Of a DNA stretch of 64,000 nt, positions 17,143 through 24,919 are shown piece by piece. The notes beneath the pieces are model-generated. The model did not search any database. It was not told where the DNA came from and saw only the letters and a list, made by a program, of their open reading frames with translations. Position 1 is the first letter of the stretch. The number at the start of each line of letters is the position of its first letter. The stretch is from Candidatus Bealeia paramacronuclearis (GTDB lineage: Bacteria; Pseudomonadota; Alphaproteobacteria; UBA9655), in assembly GCF_035607555.1 (NCBI RefSeq), contig NZ_JAVHWZ010000002.1, positions 434,001-498,000 on the forward strand. Direction: 5' to 3'. Position numbers and translations under genes: made by a program.

Positions 17143-17763
17143 TCACACAAGACAATCTGATTCAGGCCAAACAAGACTGAGGCTCAAAGCCCACTTCATC
17201 ATCCCAATGAGGATATCAAGGATTTTCCAGGCAACAGGCTTGGCAAAGAGGGGCTCCAAGGCTCTTGCACCATACCCTAAGGCAAAAAACCACAGAAATG
17301 AAGCCGTGACGGCTCCATAGCCAAACCACAACCTCTCCTCATTTCCAAACTGGGCACTAATGCTCCCCAACAAAACCACAGTGTCCAGATAAACGTGAGG
17401 ATTGAGATATGTGAACGCAAAAAGGGAAAGAATCACCTCACGATAATGAGGTGCAATTTGATGCATGTCCACTTGAAGCGAGGAAGATCTCCATGCCGAC
17501 CGGAAAGATTTGAAGCCATAGTACGCCAAAAAAATCGCACCACCCCATTTGGCAACAGGAAGCAATCCCTCAATTGAGAGGATCAACTGCCCAAATCCAC
17601 CCACACCAAGCCCTACCAAAATGGCATCCGAAAAAGCACAAAACAACACCGTCAAGAGGACATGTTGTTTGAGAATTCCTTGTTTAAGAACAAATGCATT
17701 TTGGGCGCCAATGGCCATAATCAGCCCCGCACTTATTCCACATCCTATCCAATACGATGACAT
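17143..17763 (-). CDS. LysE/ArgO-family amino acid exporter
   Basis: 206 residues from ATG 17763, chosen over the two GTG codons just upstream because AGGAAGG is well placed for it. Six hydrophobic segments fit the LysE family; GAQNAFVLKQG in the first segment and LNPHVYLDTVVLLG in the middle are the family hallmarks and closest to the arginine/lysine exporter branch. Exports basic amino acids across the inner membrane. It is convergent with hemW, only 5 bases apart. Confidence 0.85.
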   Translation of the reverse strand: MSSYWIGCGISAGLIMAIGAQNAFVLKQGILKQHVLLTVLFCAFSDAILVGLGVGGFGQLILSIEGLLPVAKWGGAIFLAYYGFKSFRSAWRSSSLQVDMHQIAPHYREVILSLFAFTYLNPHVYLDTVVLLGSISAQFGNEERLWFGYGAVTASFLWFFALGYGARALEPLFAKPVAWKILDILIGMMKWALSLSLVWPESDCLV

Positions 17764-17860
17764 CACCACACCTTCCTTGTTCGACCTTCACAGATTTACT
17801 GGATTTTTAAACTGTGGTGAAGTATATAAAATCATGTTTTTCGTAACCTGAGTTTTTGAA

Positions 17861-18109
17861 ATGGCTATCCCTCAATCCGAACTTGAAAAATTATTGAACA
17901 TTGCCTTTCCAAACTCTCAAATTCTCGTCCAAGATTTAATGGGCGATCAAGACCATTATAAGGCCACCATTGTCTCGGATTTATTCCAGGGCAAAAGTCG
18001 TTTGCAACAACACCAGATGGTGTACCGCGCTTTAGGAGACGTAATGGTCTCAACACTACATGCGTTAACATTGGACACAAAAGTCCCCAGCGAAGGATCC
18101 AAAAGATGA
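17861..18109 (+). CDS. bolA: BolA-family protein
   Basis: 82 residues. The BolA fold signature lies at HYKATIVSDLFQGKSRLQQH and MVYRALGDVM, with the conserved His that shares an iron-sulfur cluster with monothiol glutaredoxins. Its stop overlaps the start of the CGFS glutaredoxin gene by ATGA, as in many alphaproteobacteria, which supports joint action in Fe-S trafficking or iron sensing. Confidence 0.9.
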   Translation: MAIPQSELEKLLNIAFPNSQILVQDLMGDQDHYKATIVSDLFQGKSRLQQHQMVYRALGDVMVSTLHALTLDTKVPSEGSKR

Positions 18110-18438
18110 CTGAAAACCCAATTTTTGCCGAAATTCAAAATACCATTTCTGCTCATGATATTGTTCTTTATATGAAGGGCAATGCCAAATTTCCCATGTG
18201 CGGTTTTTCAGGAACCGTGATCCAAATCCTTAAAAACTTAGATGTACCCTTTTACGATGTGGACGTCCTCCAATCCCCTGAGATTCGCGAAGGTATCAAG
18301 GCATTCACCCAATGGCCCACTATTCCTCAACTCTATATCAAAGGAGAATTTGTGGGCGGTTGTGACATTGTTCGTGAGATGTTTGAAACAGGTGAATTAC
18401 AAACACTTCTTAAAGAAAAAGGCGTTGTGAAAGCGTGA
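18106..18438 (+). CDS. grxD: Monothiol glutaredoxin (Grx4/GrxD type)
   Basis: 110 residues with the monothiol active site CGFS (KFPMCGFSGTV, about residue 30), the preceding cis-glutathione-binding Lys (YMKGNAKFP), the TWP-like QWPTIPQLY and GGCDIVREM glutathione site. It carries a labile [2Fe-2S] cluster with glutathione and partner BolA. It is coupled by a 4-base overlap to bolA. Confidence 0.95.
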   Translation: MTENPIFAEIQNTISAHDIVLYMKGNAKFPMCGFSGTVIQILKNLDVPFYDVDVLQSPEIREGIKAFTQWPTIPQLYIKGEFVGGCDIVREMFETGELQTLLKEKGVVKA

Positions 18439-18484
18439 GTGGTCTTTGGTTTTTAAATATTTTAAAACCTACCAATAGCTATAA

Positions 18485-18814
18485 CTACTCCTTAGATTCA
18501 CCGTCCACGAAAACAACAATTTCATCTGGATGACCATAACCCAAAAGATGGCGAACTTGTTTTTCTAAAAGATCCCGATCGATACTTTCGGGACGCAGTC
18601 TTTTGACTTTTTCCTCAAGGGCTAAACGTTCGGCATTTAAAGTTTTATATTCACCTTGGATCATCTCGAGTTTTTGAGTAAGTTTAAAATAAGACCAAAG
18701 CCCACGGTCCCCTTCTAAAGAATGGTAAATAAAATAGCTAATAACAGTTATTCCCAAAAGAGGGCCAACTGCCTTTAAAAGATGCCTTCGAAGATCGCGG
18801 GTTTCTAAAATCAT
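18485..18814 (-). CDS. ftsB: FtsB/DivIC-family cell-division protein
   Basis: 109 residues with the FtsB layout: a short cytoplasmic N-terminus rich in Arg, one membrane segment (AVGPLLGITVISYFIYHSL), then a coiled coil with heptads (LTQKLEMIQGEYKTLNAERL and EEKVKRLRPES) and the conserved DRDLLEKQVRHLLGYGHPDE. It belongs to the FtsB-FtsL-FtsQ divisome subcomplex. It is convergent with grxD. In other alphaproteobacteria this gene sits beside eno or pdhA, which are not present here. Confidence 0.8.
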   Translation of the reverse strand: MILETRDLRRHLLKAVGPLLGITVISYFIYHSLEGDRGLWSYFKLTQKLEMIQGEYKTLNAERLALEEKVKRLRPESIDRDLLEKQVRHLLGYGHPDEIVVFVDGESKE

Positions 18815-18952
18815 AATACTAATTTAAACAAAATTAAGACAAATTTGCAATATATTCCTGACCAATCGGTCATTAATCGTATTAATTAACTGATTCGAGA
18901 GAAAAAATAAAGTAGTTTTTCCCTGGAATTAGGAAGTGCGATTGGTGGTGAA

Positions 18953-19192
18953 TTAATTGCTGCACTGGTCCCAAAGTTTAAAACAGGCCTTTTGCTCACG
19001 TATTTTCTTAGATTCGCAGCTTTGGCTTTTTGTTCTTTCAATACAATTATTTAAAATGCGATCACATGTCGTCATCTTCGTGCATACATCAATAGGTATT
19101 GTGCCTGTTATCGCCTCAGGATTTGGAGCCACGATGGCATTAGCTTTTGGACCCACAAAAAGACTGAGAAGCATAATAAAAGACCATTGCAT
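18953..19192 (-). CDS. Small exported cysteine-containing protein beside IS5 end
   Basis: The open frame starts at 19192 inside the IS5 terminal repeat, but the likely native start is ATG 19174, giving a signal peptide (MLLSLFVGPKANA) and a 60-residue mature part with paired cysteines (CTKMTTCDRILNNC, CESKK, CFKLWDQC). No family recognised. The IS5 element sits immediately upstream. If the IS is removed, the base pattern AAGG now at its far side would lie about 10 bases before ATG 19174, so the insertion may have separated the gene from its ribosome site and promoter. Confidence 0.5.
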   Translation of the reverse strand: MQWSFIMLLSLFVGPKANAIVAPNPEAITGTIPIDVCTKMTTCDRILNNCIERTKSQSCESKKIREQKACFKLWDQCSN

Positions 19193-20374
19193 AATTGAGG
19201 GATGAGGAGAGAAAGGATATACTGAGGAAAGTCCGAAAAGCAGGAGTGATCGAAAATGTCCTTTTTAAATCGTGAAGCCAGAGAGCGTTTAAAGAACAGT
19301 CAACTTATCCAAGCTTTTAGCCTTATCGACTGGGAGAGTGTAAAGCAAAATATGGGGAAACTAGGAAGATCTGGCTATGGCCCCAATGGGTACGTACCAG
19401 TCAATTTACTGAAGGCGTTGATTTTGCAGGCTTGGCATAGCTTAAGCGATGAGGGGTTGGAAGAAGCCTTGAGGGTTCGGTTGGACTTTATGGTCATCAC
19501 GGGGTTGGAAAAGGTGCCTGATCATACGACGCTCTGTCGATTTCGCAACTTGTTGATCAGTCAAAACCTTTGGGAATACCTCCTTGCAATGATCAATTAT
19601 CAACTAGAACAAAAGGGATTAAAAGTGAAAGAATCCCAAGGAGCGATTATAGATGCGACGCTTATCGAATCAGCGGCACGTCCTCGGAAAGAAATGGAGG
19701 GGATGGCTGTTGATCGTGAAGAAGACAAGGAATATGCTGTTGAAGAGCAGGTAACCCTTTCCAAAGATCCAGATGCCACATGGCTTAAGAAGGGGAAACG
19801 GAGCTATTTTGGGTACAAAGGCTTTATGGTCATTGACCAGGAGGACGGATATATTGATCAGGTTCACGTGACGCCTGCGCATGTCTCTGAAGTGAGAGAG
19901 TTGGAAGAGGTTGTGAAGAAGCGTCGAGATAAGAGGCTTTATGGAGACAAAGGGTATGCTTCCCAAGGAAACAAAGACTTGCTGAGGTCTAAGGGGATTA
20001 AGAACGGGTTGATGGAGAAAGCGAAAAGAAATAAGCCCTTAACCCATTGGCAAAAAGTATTTAACCGGATGATTTCGAAGATTCGATATAGGGTGGAACA
20101 AGGATTTGGAACCTTAAAACGAAAATTCAAATTCACGAGAGCATCCTATTTTACAACACCCAAAGTTCAAGGACAAATGGCCCTAAAAGCCATAGCCTTT
20201 AACCTCTTAAAGGCCACAAATAAGGTTGCTTATGGATAAATCAGGCGAGTTAAGTGAGTATTTGAGCAAAAAAAGAACAAAGAGACGAAGAAAAATATCA
20301 TCCCCCTCAATTTAAAAAACTCAAAAATTAGCTTTTCAGGACCTCAGTTGGAATTTTTATTAATTATGCAATGG
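19184..20374 (+). mobile_element. IS5-family insertion sequence
   Basis: A 13-bp perfect terminal inverted repeat (19184-19196 CCATTGCATAATT; 20362-20374) surrounds an intact IS5-type transposase. Flanks read AAAAGA on the left and CCTTAA on the right, so no target duplication could be confirmed. The left end abuts a small exported-protein gene and the right flank is AT-rich intergenic DNA next to a dead GNAT gene. Confidence 0.85.
19256..20239 (+). CDS. IS5-family transposase
   Basis: 327 residues, intact. The N-terminal DUF772 domain has RSGYGPNGYVPVNLLKALIL and HTTLCRFRN. The DDE domain has IIDATLIESAARP (first Asp), RLYGDKGYASQ (second Asp) and YRVEQGFGTLKRKF (Glu). This is the IS1031/IS5 subgroup pattern. 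The ribosome site is GCAGGAGTG, 8-10 bases before ATG 19256. Confidence 0.92.
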   Translation: MSFLNREARERLKNSQLIQAFSLIDWESVKQNMGKLGRSGYGPNGYVPVNLLKALILQAWHSLSDEGLEEALRVRLDFMVITGLEKVPDHTTLCRFRNLLISQNLWEYLLAMINYQLEQKGLKVKESQGAIIDATLIESAARPRKEMEGMAVDREEDKEYAVEEQVTLSKDPDATWLKKGKRSYFGYKGFMVIDQEDGYIDQVHVTPAHVSEVRELEEVVKKRRDKRLYGDKGYASQGNKDLLRSKGIKNGLMEKAKRNKPLTHWQKVFNRMISKIRYRVEQGFGTLKRKFKFTRASYFTTPKVQGQMALKAIAFNLLKATNKVAYG

Positions 20375-20487
20375 CCTTAATAAAAATTATTTTATGAGAC
20401 ATGATAAAAATTCCTTTCTTTTTTATAATTTTAGAATACAAAAAAATTATTAAAAAAATATTAACGTTAGCAATGATTCCCCGCATT

Positions 20488-21027
20488 TCATAAGATTAAT
20501 GCCAGAGAAAAAATAAAGCAATTTTCGATATACTCTTGCGAACGAATGGAGCTCACGTCTTGGGTTAAGAAAACTCCGCCTTCACTTTCATAAAATTTTT
20601 GAGCGTTCACATTGTCCTTAAAGACCCATATGATGAAATGGATTTTGTGACTTTTTAAAAACCACTTACGACACCCTTTGAAGAAACTCTTTCCAATTCC
20701 ACGACCTTGAAATTCATCTAAAATCTAAATAGCATGAATCTCACCCATTCTCGAAAGATCGCGGTTTAATGACTCTAAGGCAGAAGATTTTCGTGCGGGT
20801 CCCGCGCTACAAAATCCAATAATTTTCTCACTTTGAATTGCCACCAAATGCAGAATTTCATTCTGCTGGAGAAGCCTCTCCCAAAGCAAAATCCGACCAT
20901 TAAGTTCGAGCGCATCCAAATACGCCTGATCTACAACACCTTTATAGGAGGATTGCCAGGTTTCAATATGTACTGTAGCGATGTCTTTCGCATCGATAAT
21001 TTGAGCTTCTCGAATCACAAAATCCAT
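20488..21027 (-). pseudogene. GNAT-family N-acetyltransferase with premature stop
   Basis: From ATG 21027 the frame encodes a GNAT start (FVIREAQIIDAKDIATVH, WQSSYKGVVDQAYLD) and runs to a TAG at 20725-20727. Past this single stop, the same frame continues for 78 codons with the acetyl-CoA loop FQGRGIGKSFF and the C-terminal NVNAQKFYESEGG, ending at 20488. Restored length is about 179 residues, normal for the family. The stop is probably a TAT/TAC to TAG change. Substrate unknown. Confidence 0.8.
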
Positions 21028-21102
21028 TTTCTCCTCTCAAAGCTTGAAAGACAAAGAATATAACAATACTCTAGAAAATAGAAACCATTCAAGGAAACCA
21101 TT

Positions 21103-22215
21103 ATGTCTCATCCGCGTGCCCACGCCCCGCTATTCCAAATTCAGCCGTTTACAACTTCTGGGCACAATGCCTCCAATGCGTCTCCCACGATTGACCTCAC
21201 GACTAACGAAGAAACGTTGGGCCCCAGCCCTCGAGTCTTAGATGCCTATCAAAATTTCTCGACTTGTCTTCACCACTATCCCGATGTCACAGCACAAGAT
21301 CTTCGCAAAGCCATAGCACGTCAGTATGGCATTCCTTTTGAGAATCTTATTTGCGGGAATGGATCTGAGGAGTTTTTGTATGCGCTGCCCCGTGCGTTTT
21401 GTGCATTTGGAGATGAAGTTATTTTTTCAAAAGGGAGTTTCCCCGTTTATAAAATTGCAACACAATGCGTGAGCGCCATTCCCGTTGAAACGGCACCCCA
21501 AGATTTTCGCATTGATATTGAAGCCATATTAAAAGCAATTACGCCCCGCACAAAACTCATTTTTATTGATAATCCCGGAAATCCTTATAGTACCTATCTT
21601 CGCCAGGATGAGATTGAAAAATTAATTGAGAATACGCCCCCCTCAATTGTGATCGCGCTAGATGGGGCTTATTCAGAATATGTAACAGCGCGTGATTTTA
21701 CTTCAGGGCTTGAGTTCGTCAAAACCCATCCCAATGTTATCATTTTGCGCACCTTTTCCAAGTTCTATGGATTAGCCGGCTTGAGAGTCGGATGGGCTTA
21801 TGGAAGCGTCCACCTGATTGAACCTTTATTGCGACTTAAAGCCCCTTTTAATGTGGGAACTTTAGCACAAAGATTTGCGATCATCGCCCTTCAAGATCAA
21901 GAGCACGCGATAAAAGTCAGAACCACAAATCATCAAAGACGGACTCATCTTAAAAATGAACTCGAAACTTTGGGGTTTGATGTCCCCGAATCCCAATGCA
22001 ATTTTTTATCCCCCGGGTTGGTATCCCAAGAAAAAATAAAAGACCTTGTTGAGTTTTTATTTCATGAGGGCATTAGCGTAAGGTCACTTGCAGGACAAGG
22101 GTTTCCCAATCGGTTCCGATTTTCGCTGAGTGTCGAGGAAAACATGCGGACTTTGATAGACGCCATATCTAATGGGCTTGTCCACAAAAAAAAGGCTTTA
22201 AGTCACTGTATTTAG
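21103..22215 (+). CDS. hisC: Histidinol-phosphate aminotransferase-like PLP enzyme
   Basis: 370 residues, fold type I aminotransferase. PLP contacts are visible: IDNPGNPYSTYL, ALDGAYSEY and the Schiff-base lysine in TFSKFYGLAGLRVGW; the C-terminal Arg region is FPNRFRFSLS. AAGGAAACC precedes the ATG. The family converts histidinol phosphate or aromatic 2-oxo acids. No other his gene lies nearby, so it may serve tyrosine/phenylalanine transamination instead. Confidence 0.8.
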   Translation: MSHPRAHAPLFQIQPFTTSGHNASNASPTIDLTTNEETLGPSPRVLDAYQNFSTCLHHYPDVTAQDLRKAIARQYGIPFENLICGNGSEEFLYALPRAFCAFGDEVIFSKGSFPVYKIATQCVSAIPVETAPQDFRIDIEAILKAITPRTKLIFIDNPGNPYSTYLRQDEIEKLIENTPPSIVIALDGAYSEYVTARDFTSGLEFVKTHPNVIILRTFSKFYGLAGLRVGWAYGSVHLIEPLLRLKAPFNVGTLAQRFAIIALQDQEHAIKVRTTNHQRRTHLKNELETLGFDVPESQCNFLSPGLVSQEKIKDLVEFLFHEGISVRSLAGQGFPNRFRFSLSVEENMRTLIDAISNGLVHKKKALSHCI

Positions 22216-22357
22216 ATTTAGAGTCCTGCATTTATCAGTTTAATGAAGCCTTGATAAAAAGCCGGAGTCTCCTTAAAATTCCTCCTTTGTCTTGCACTCT
22301 TTTTCAAGCTCGTATATAGGTTGGGTCAGTTTTGATAAACAGCGAGATAGATTCCTA

Positions 22358-22825
22358 ATGGCTGAAAAATTCGTACTTGACGCCGCAGCAGTGAAAAGCT
22401 TAGCCGCGATTTTGAAAGAAACAGATTTAACTGAAATTGAATACGAGGTGGGAACTCATCGCATTCGTGTTGTGCGCGAAATTCATGGAATAAGTTACGC
22501 CCCCGCACCTCACATTGTACATGCAGTGCCATCTGCGCCTCCCGCCCCTATGGAAGCCCCACAAGCTGCAGCTGCAGCTGCAGCACCCAAAGGCGACGTT
22601 ATAACTTCCCCCATGGTGGGAACGGTTTATTTAGCGTCCGAGCCCGGTGCTGCGCCCTTCATTAAAGTTGGAAGTTCTGTCAAACAAGGGGATACCCTTT
22701 TGATCATTGAAGCGATGAAGGTTATGAACCCCATTCGCGCAACGAAGGACGGGAAAATTCTTGATATTCTTGCCCAAGACGCAACACCTGTTGAATTTGG
22801 AGAGCCTTTGGTTCTCATTGGGTAA
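22358..22825 (+). CDS. accB: Acetyl-CoA carboxylase biotin carboxyl carrier protein
   Basis: 155 residues from ATG 22358 (MAEKFVLDAAAV), preferred to the longer frame because AccB proteins begin like this. An N-terminal helix pair, an Ala/Pro-rich linker (APPAPMEAPQAAAA), then the biotinyl domain with the biotinylated lysine in EAMKVMN. It carries carboxybiotin between AccC and the carboxyltransferase in the first step of fatty acid synthesis. It is 17 bases ahead of accC. Confidence 0.95.
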   Translation: MAEKFVLDAAAVKSLAAILKETDLTEIEYEVGTHRIRVVREIHGISYAPAPHIVHAVPSAPPAPMEAPQAAAAAAAPKGDVITSPMVGTVYLASEPGAAPFIKVGSSVKQGDTLLIIEAMKVMNPIRATKDGKILDILAQDATPVEFGEPLVLIG

Positions 22826-22842
22826 GCTCAAAGGAGCCTGAA

Positions 22843-24204
22843 ATGATTTCTAAAATTCTCATTGCCAATCGTGGTGAAGTGGCCCTTCGCATTATGCGAG
22901 CCTGTAAGGACTTGGGCATTAAAACGGTGGCCGTACACTCTACCGCCGATGAAGAGTCTATGCATGTCCGTTTGGCGGATGAAAGCGTTTGCATCGGATT
23001 AGGTCCCTCTAAAGAAAGTTACCTCAATATTCCGGCAATCTTAACCGCTGCGGATATTTCTGGCGTGGATGCGATTCACCCCGGTGTTGGATTTTTATCC
23101 GAAAATGCTGCTTTTGCTGCCATGGTCGAAGAGCATGGATTTACATTTATCGGCCCCACCCCTGAACATATTACGATCATGGGAGATAAGATCACAGCCA
23201 AGGACACCGCCATTAAATTGGGTATTCCTTGCGTTCCTGGATCCAAAGGCGCCGTTGACGCCCTTGAAGATGCCAAGACATTTGCTCGCGAAATCGGCTA
23301 TCCAATTTTGATCAAAGCAGCCTCCGGCGGTGGGGGCAAGGGTATGAAAGTCGCTACTTCCGAAGCTGAGATTGAAAGTGCATTTTCACTTGCGCGCAGT
23401 GAAGCGAAAGCCAACTTTGGCAATGACGCCGTTTATATGGAGAAATACCTCTCCCATCCGCGTCATATCGAAGTTCAAATTTTGGCGGATCAACATGGCA
23501 ATGTGGTGCATTTAGGAGAACGTGATTGTTCCATCCAACGCCGTCACCAAAAGGTGTGGGAAGAAGCCCGTTCGCCAGCTCTCTCTGCCGCTGAGCGTAA
23601 AGAGCTCGGTGATGTGGTTCTCAAAGCCATGAAATCTTTAGGCTATCGGGGTGTGGGAACGATTGAATTCCTTTATGAAGACGGAAAATTCTATTTCATC
23701 GAAATGAACACGCGTCTTCAGGTCGAGCATCCTATTTCAGAAATGATCACAGGCATCGATCTTGTACGAGAACAAATCAAAGTAGCTGCTGGGGAAAAAC
23801 TCGCCTTCACACAAGGGGATATCACGTTTAAAGGTCATGCGATTGAGTGCCGCATTAATGCGGAACATCCTGAAACGTTCGTACCATCCCCTGGCAAAAT
23901 TTTAAATTACCTAGCCCCCGGTGGGATTGGTGTTCGCATCGATAGCCATCTTTTTACGGGCTATAGTATCCCGCCCTATTATGATAGTTTGGTCGCCAAA
24001 CTCATCGTTCATGGAGACACCCGTGAGGAATGTCTGGCACGTCTGCGGCGTGCTTTAAGCGAATATGTGATTACGGGAATCCAAACATTGATCCCCCTTC
24101 ATCAAGAGCTTGCGAATGATCCTGATATTATTAAAGGGGAATACAATATTCATTGGCTCGAGAAATGGCTCAAGACCAAAGAAGAGATCAAAGAAGCGGC
24201 TTAA
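22843..24204 (+). CDS. accC: Acetyl-CoA carboxylase biotin carboxylase subunit
   Basis: 453 residues, standard. ATP-grasp enzyme that carboxylates the AccB biotin with bicarbonate and ATP. Motifs: ILIANRGEVALRIMRA at the start, the glycine loop KAASGGGGKGMKV, HIEVQILAD, and EMNTRLQVEHPISEMITG with the catalytic Glu/Arg. AGGAG lies 8 bases before the ATG. It is co-transcribed with accB; accA/accD are elsewhere. Confidence 0.97.
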   Translation: MISKILIANRGEVALRIMRACKDLGIKTVAVHSTADEESMHVRLADESVCIGLGPSKESYLNIPAILTAADISGVDAIHPGVGFLSENAAFAAMVEEHGFTFIGPTPEHITIMGDKITAKDTAIKLGIPCVPGSKGAVDALEDAKTFAREIGYPILIKAASGGGGKGMKVATSEAEIESAFSLARSEAKANFGNDAVYMEKYLSHPRHIEVQILADQHGNVVHLGERDCSIQRRHQKVWEEARSPALSAAERKELGDVVLKAMKSLGYRGVGTIEFLYEDGKFYFIEMNTRLQVEHPISEMITGIDLVREQIKVAAGEKLAFTQGDITFKGHAIECRINAEHPETFVPSPGKILNYLAPGGIGVRIDSHLFTGYSIPPYYDSLVAKLIVHGDTREECLARLRRALSEYVITGIQTLIPLHQELANDPDIIKGEYNIHWLEKWLKTKEEIKEAA

Positions 24205-24206
24205 TT

Positions 24207-24722
24207 CTAATCCTGAATTATAACGGGAATTTTCATTTGAAACACTATGTTTCCAACTGCTTTTCCAAGGACAATTGAGCCTGATTTTTTATCTGGTTCT
24301 TTAAAAAAATCGACCCAGAGGAAATTTGATTTGTCCGCATTTTGTAAATTTTGGAGACATTCCTCAAGGGTTGTTGTGGCTTCTTTTGTAGTGAATCTCT
24401 TAGTGCGTTTCAGTGCTGGTTTTGGATTATCCATTTTAATATCCATCAAACTTTGATGAACAAATAAAGATTCAAAAATCCCATGTTTGATTGACTTTTT
24501 AAATTCTGGTTCACCTTTGATTTCTAGCGTTAGATATTCATCTTCAGCAGAAATATCAAATTTTCTTTCCTTATTTAAATATTGCTTAAGCGTTGTATAA
24601 AAGGCTTTTTCACCCCTTTGATAACAATCAAATTCACTGTGCCGTACAGTATATTCAACCGCATTGAGACTGCAAAAATTAAGGATCATACAAGCTAATG
24701 TTAAACGCAGAAAATTGTTCAT
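24207..24722 (-). CDS. Exported hypothetical protein
   Basis: 171 residues with a signal peptide (FLRLTLACMILNFCSLNA) and a good ribosome site (GAGGTGAT). The mature part is a mixed alpha/beta acidic-basic protein with no motif I recognise and two cysteines. It is convergent with accC, 2 bases away, and divergent from mgtA. A periplasmic or outer location is inferred from the signal only. Confidence 0.55.
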   Translation of the reverse strand: MNNFLRLTLACMILNFCSLNAVEYTVRHSEFDCYQRGEKAFYTTLKQYLNKERKFDISAEDEYLTLEIKGEPEFKKSIKHGIFESLFVHQSLMDIKMDNPKPALKRTKRFTTKEATTTLEECLQNLQNADKSNFLWVDFFKEPDKKSGSIVLGKAVGNIVFQMKIPVIIQD

Positions 24723-24919
24723 TTCTTTATCACCTCGAAAAAATGAATAGCTTCCAAAATGATGGTCCTACTACAATTAACTTTAAGAAACAATTAATAT
24801 TCTGTAATTTTTATAATATTATAATTTTTCACAAATGAATCAACATTTTTGAGGATAGTATGACGTTTACATTTATGTAATACTAAAAATAAATTATTGA
24901 TCAAAGCCATGATTGCAGA

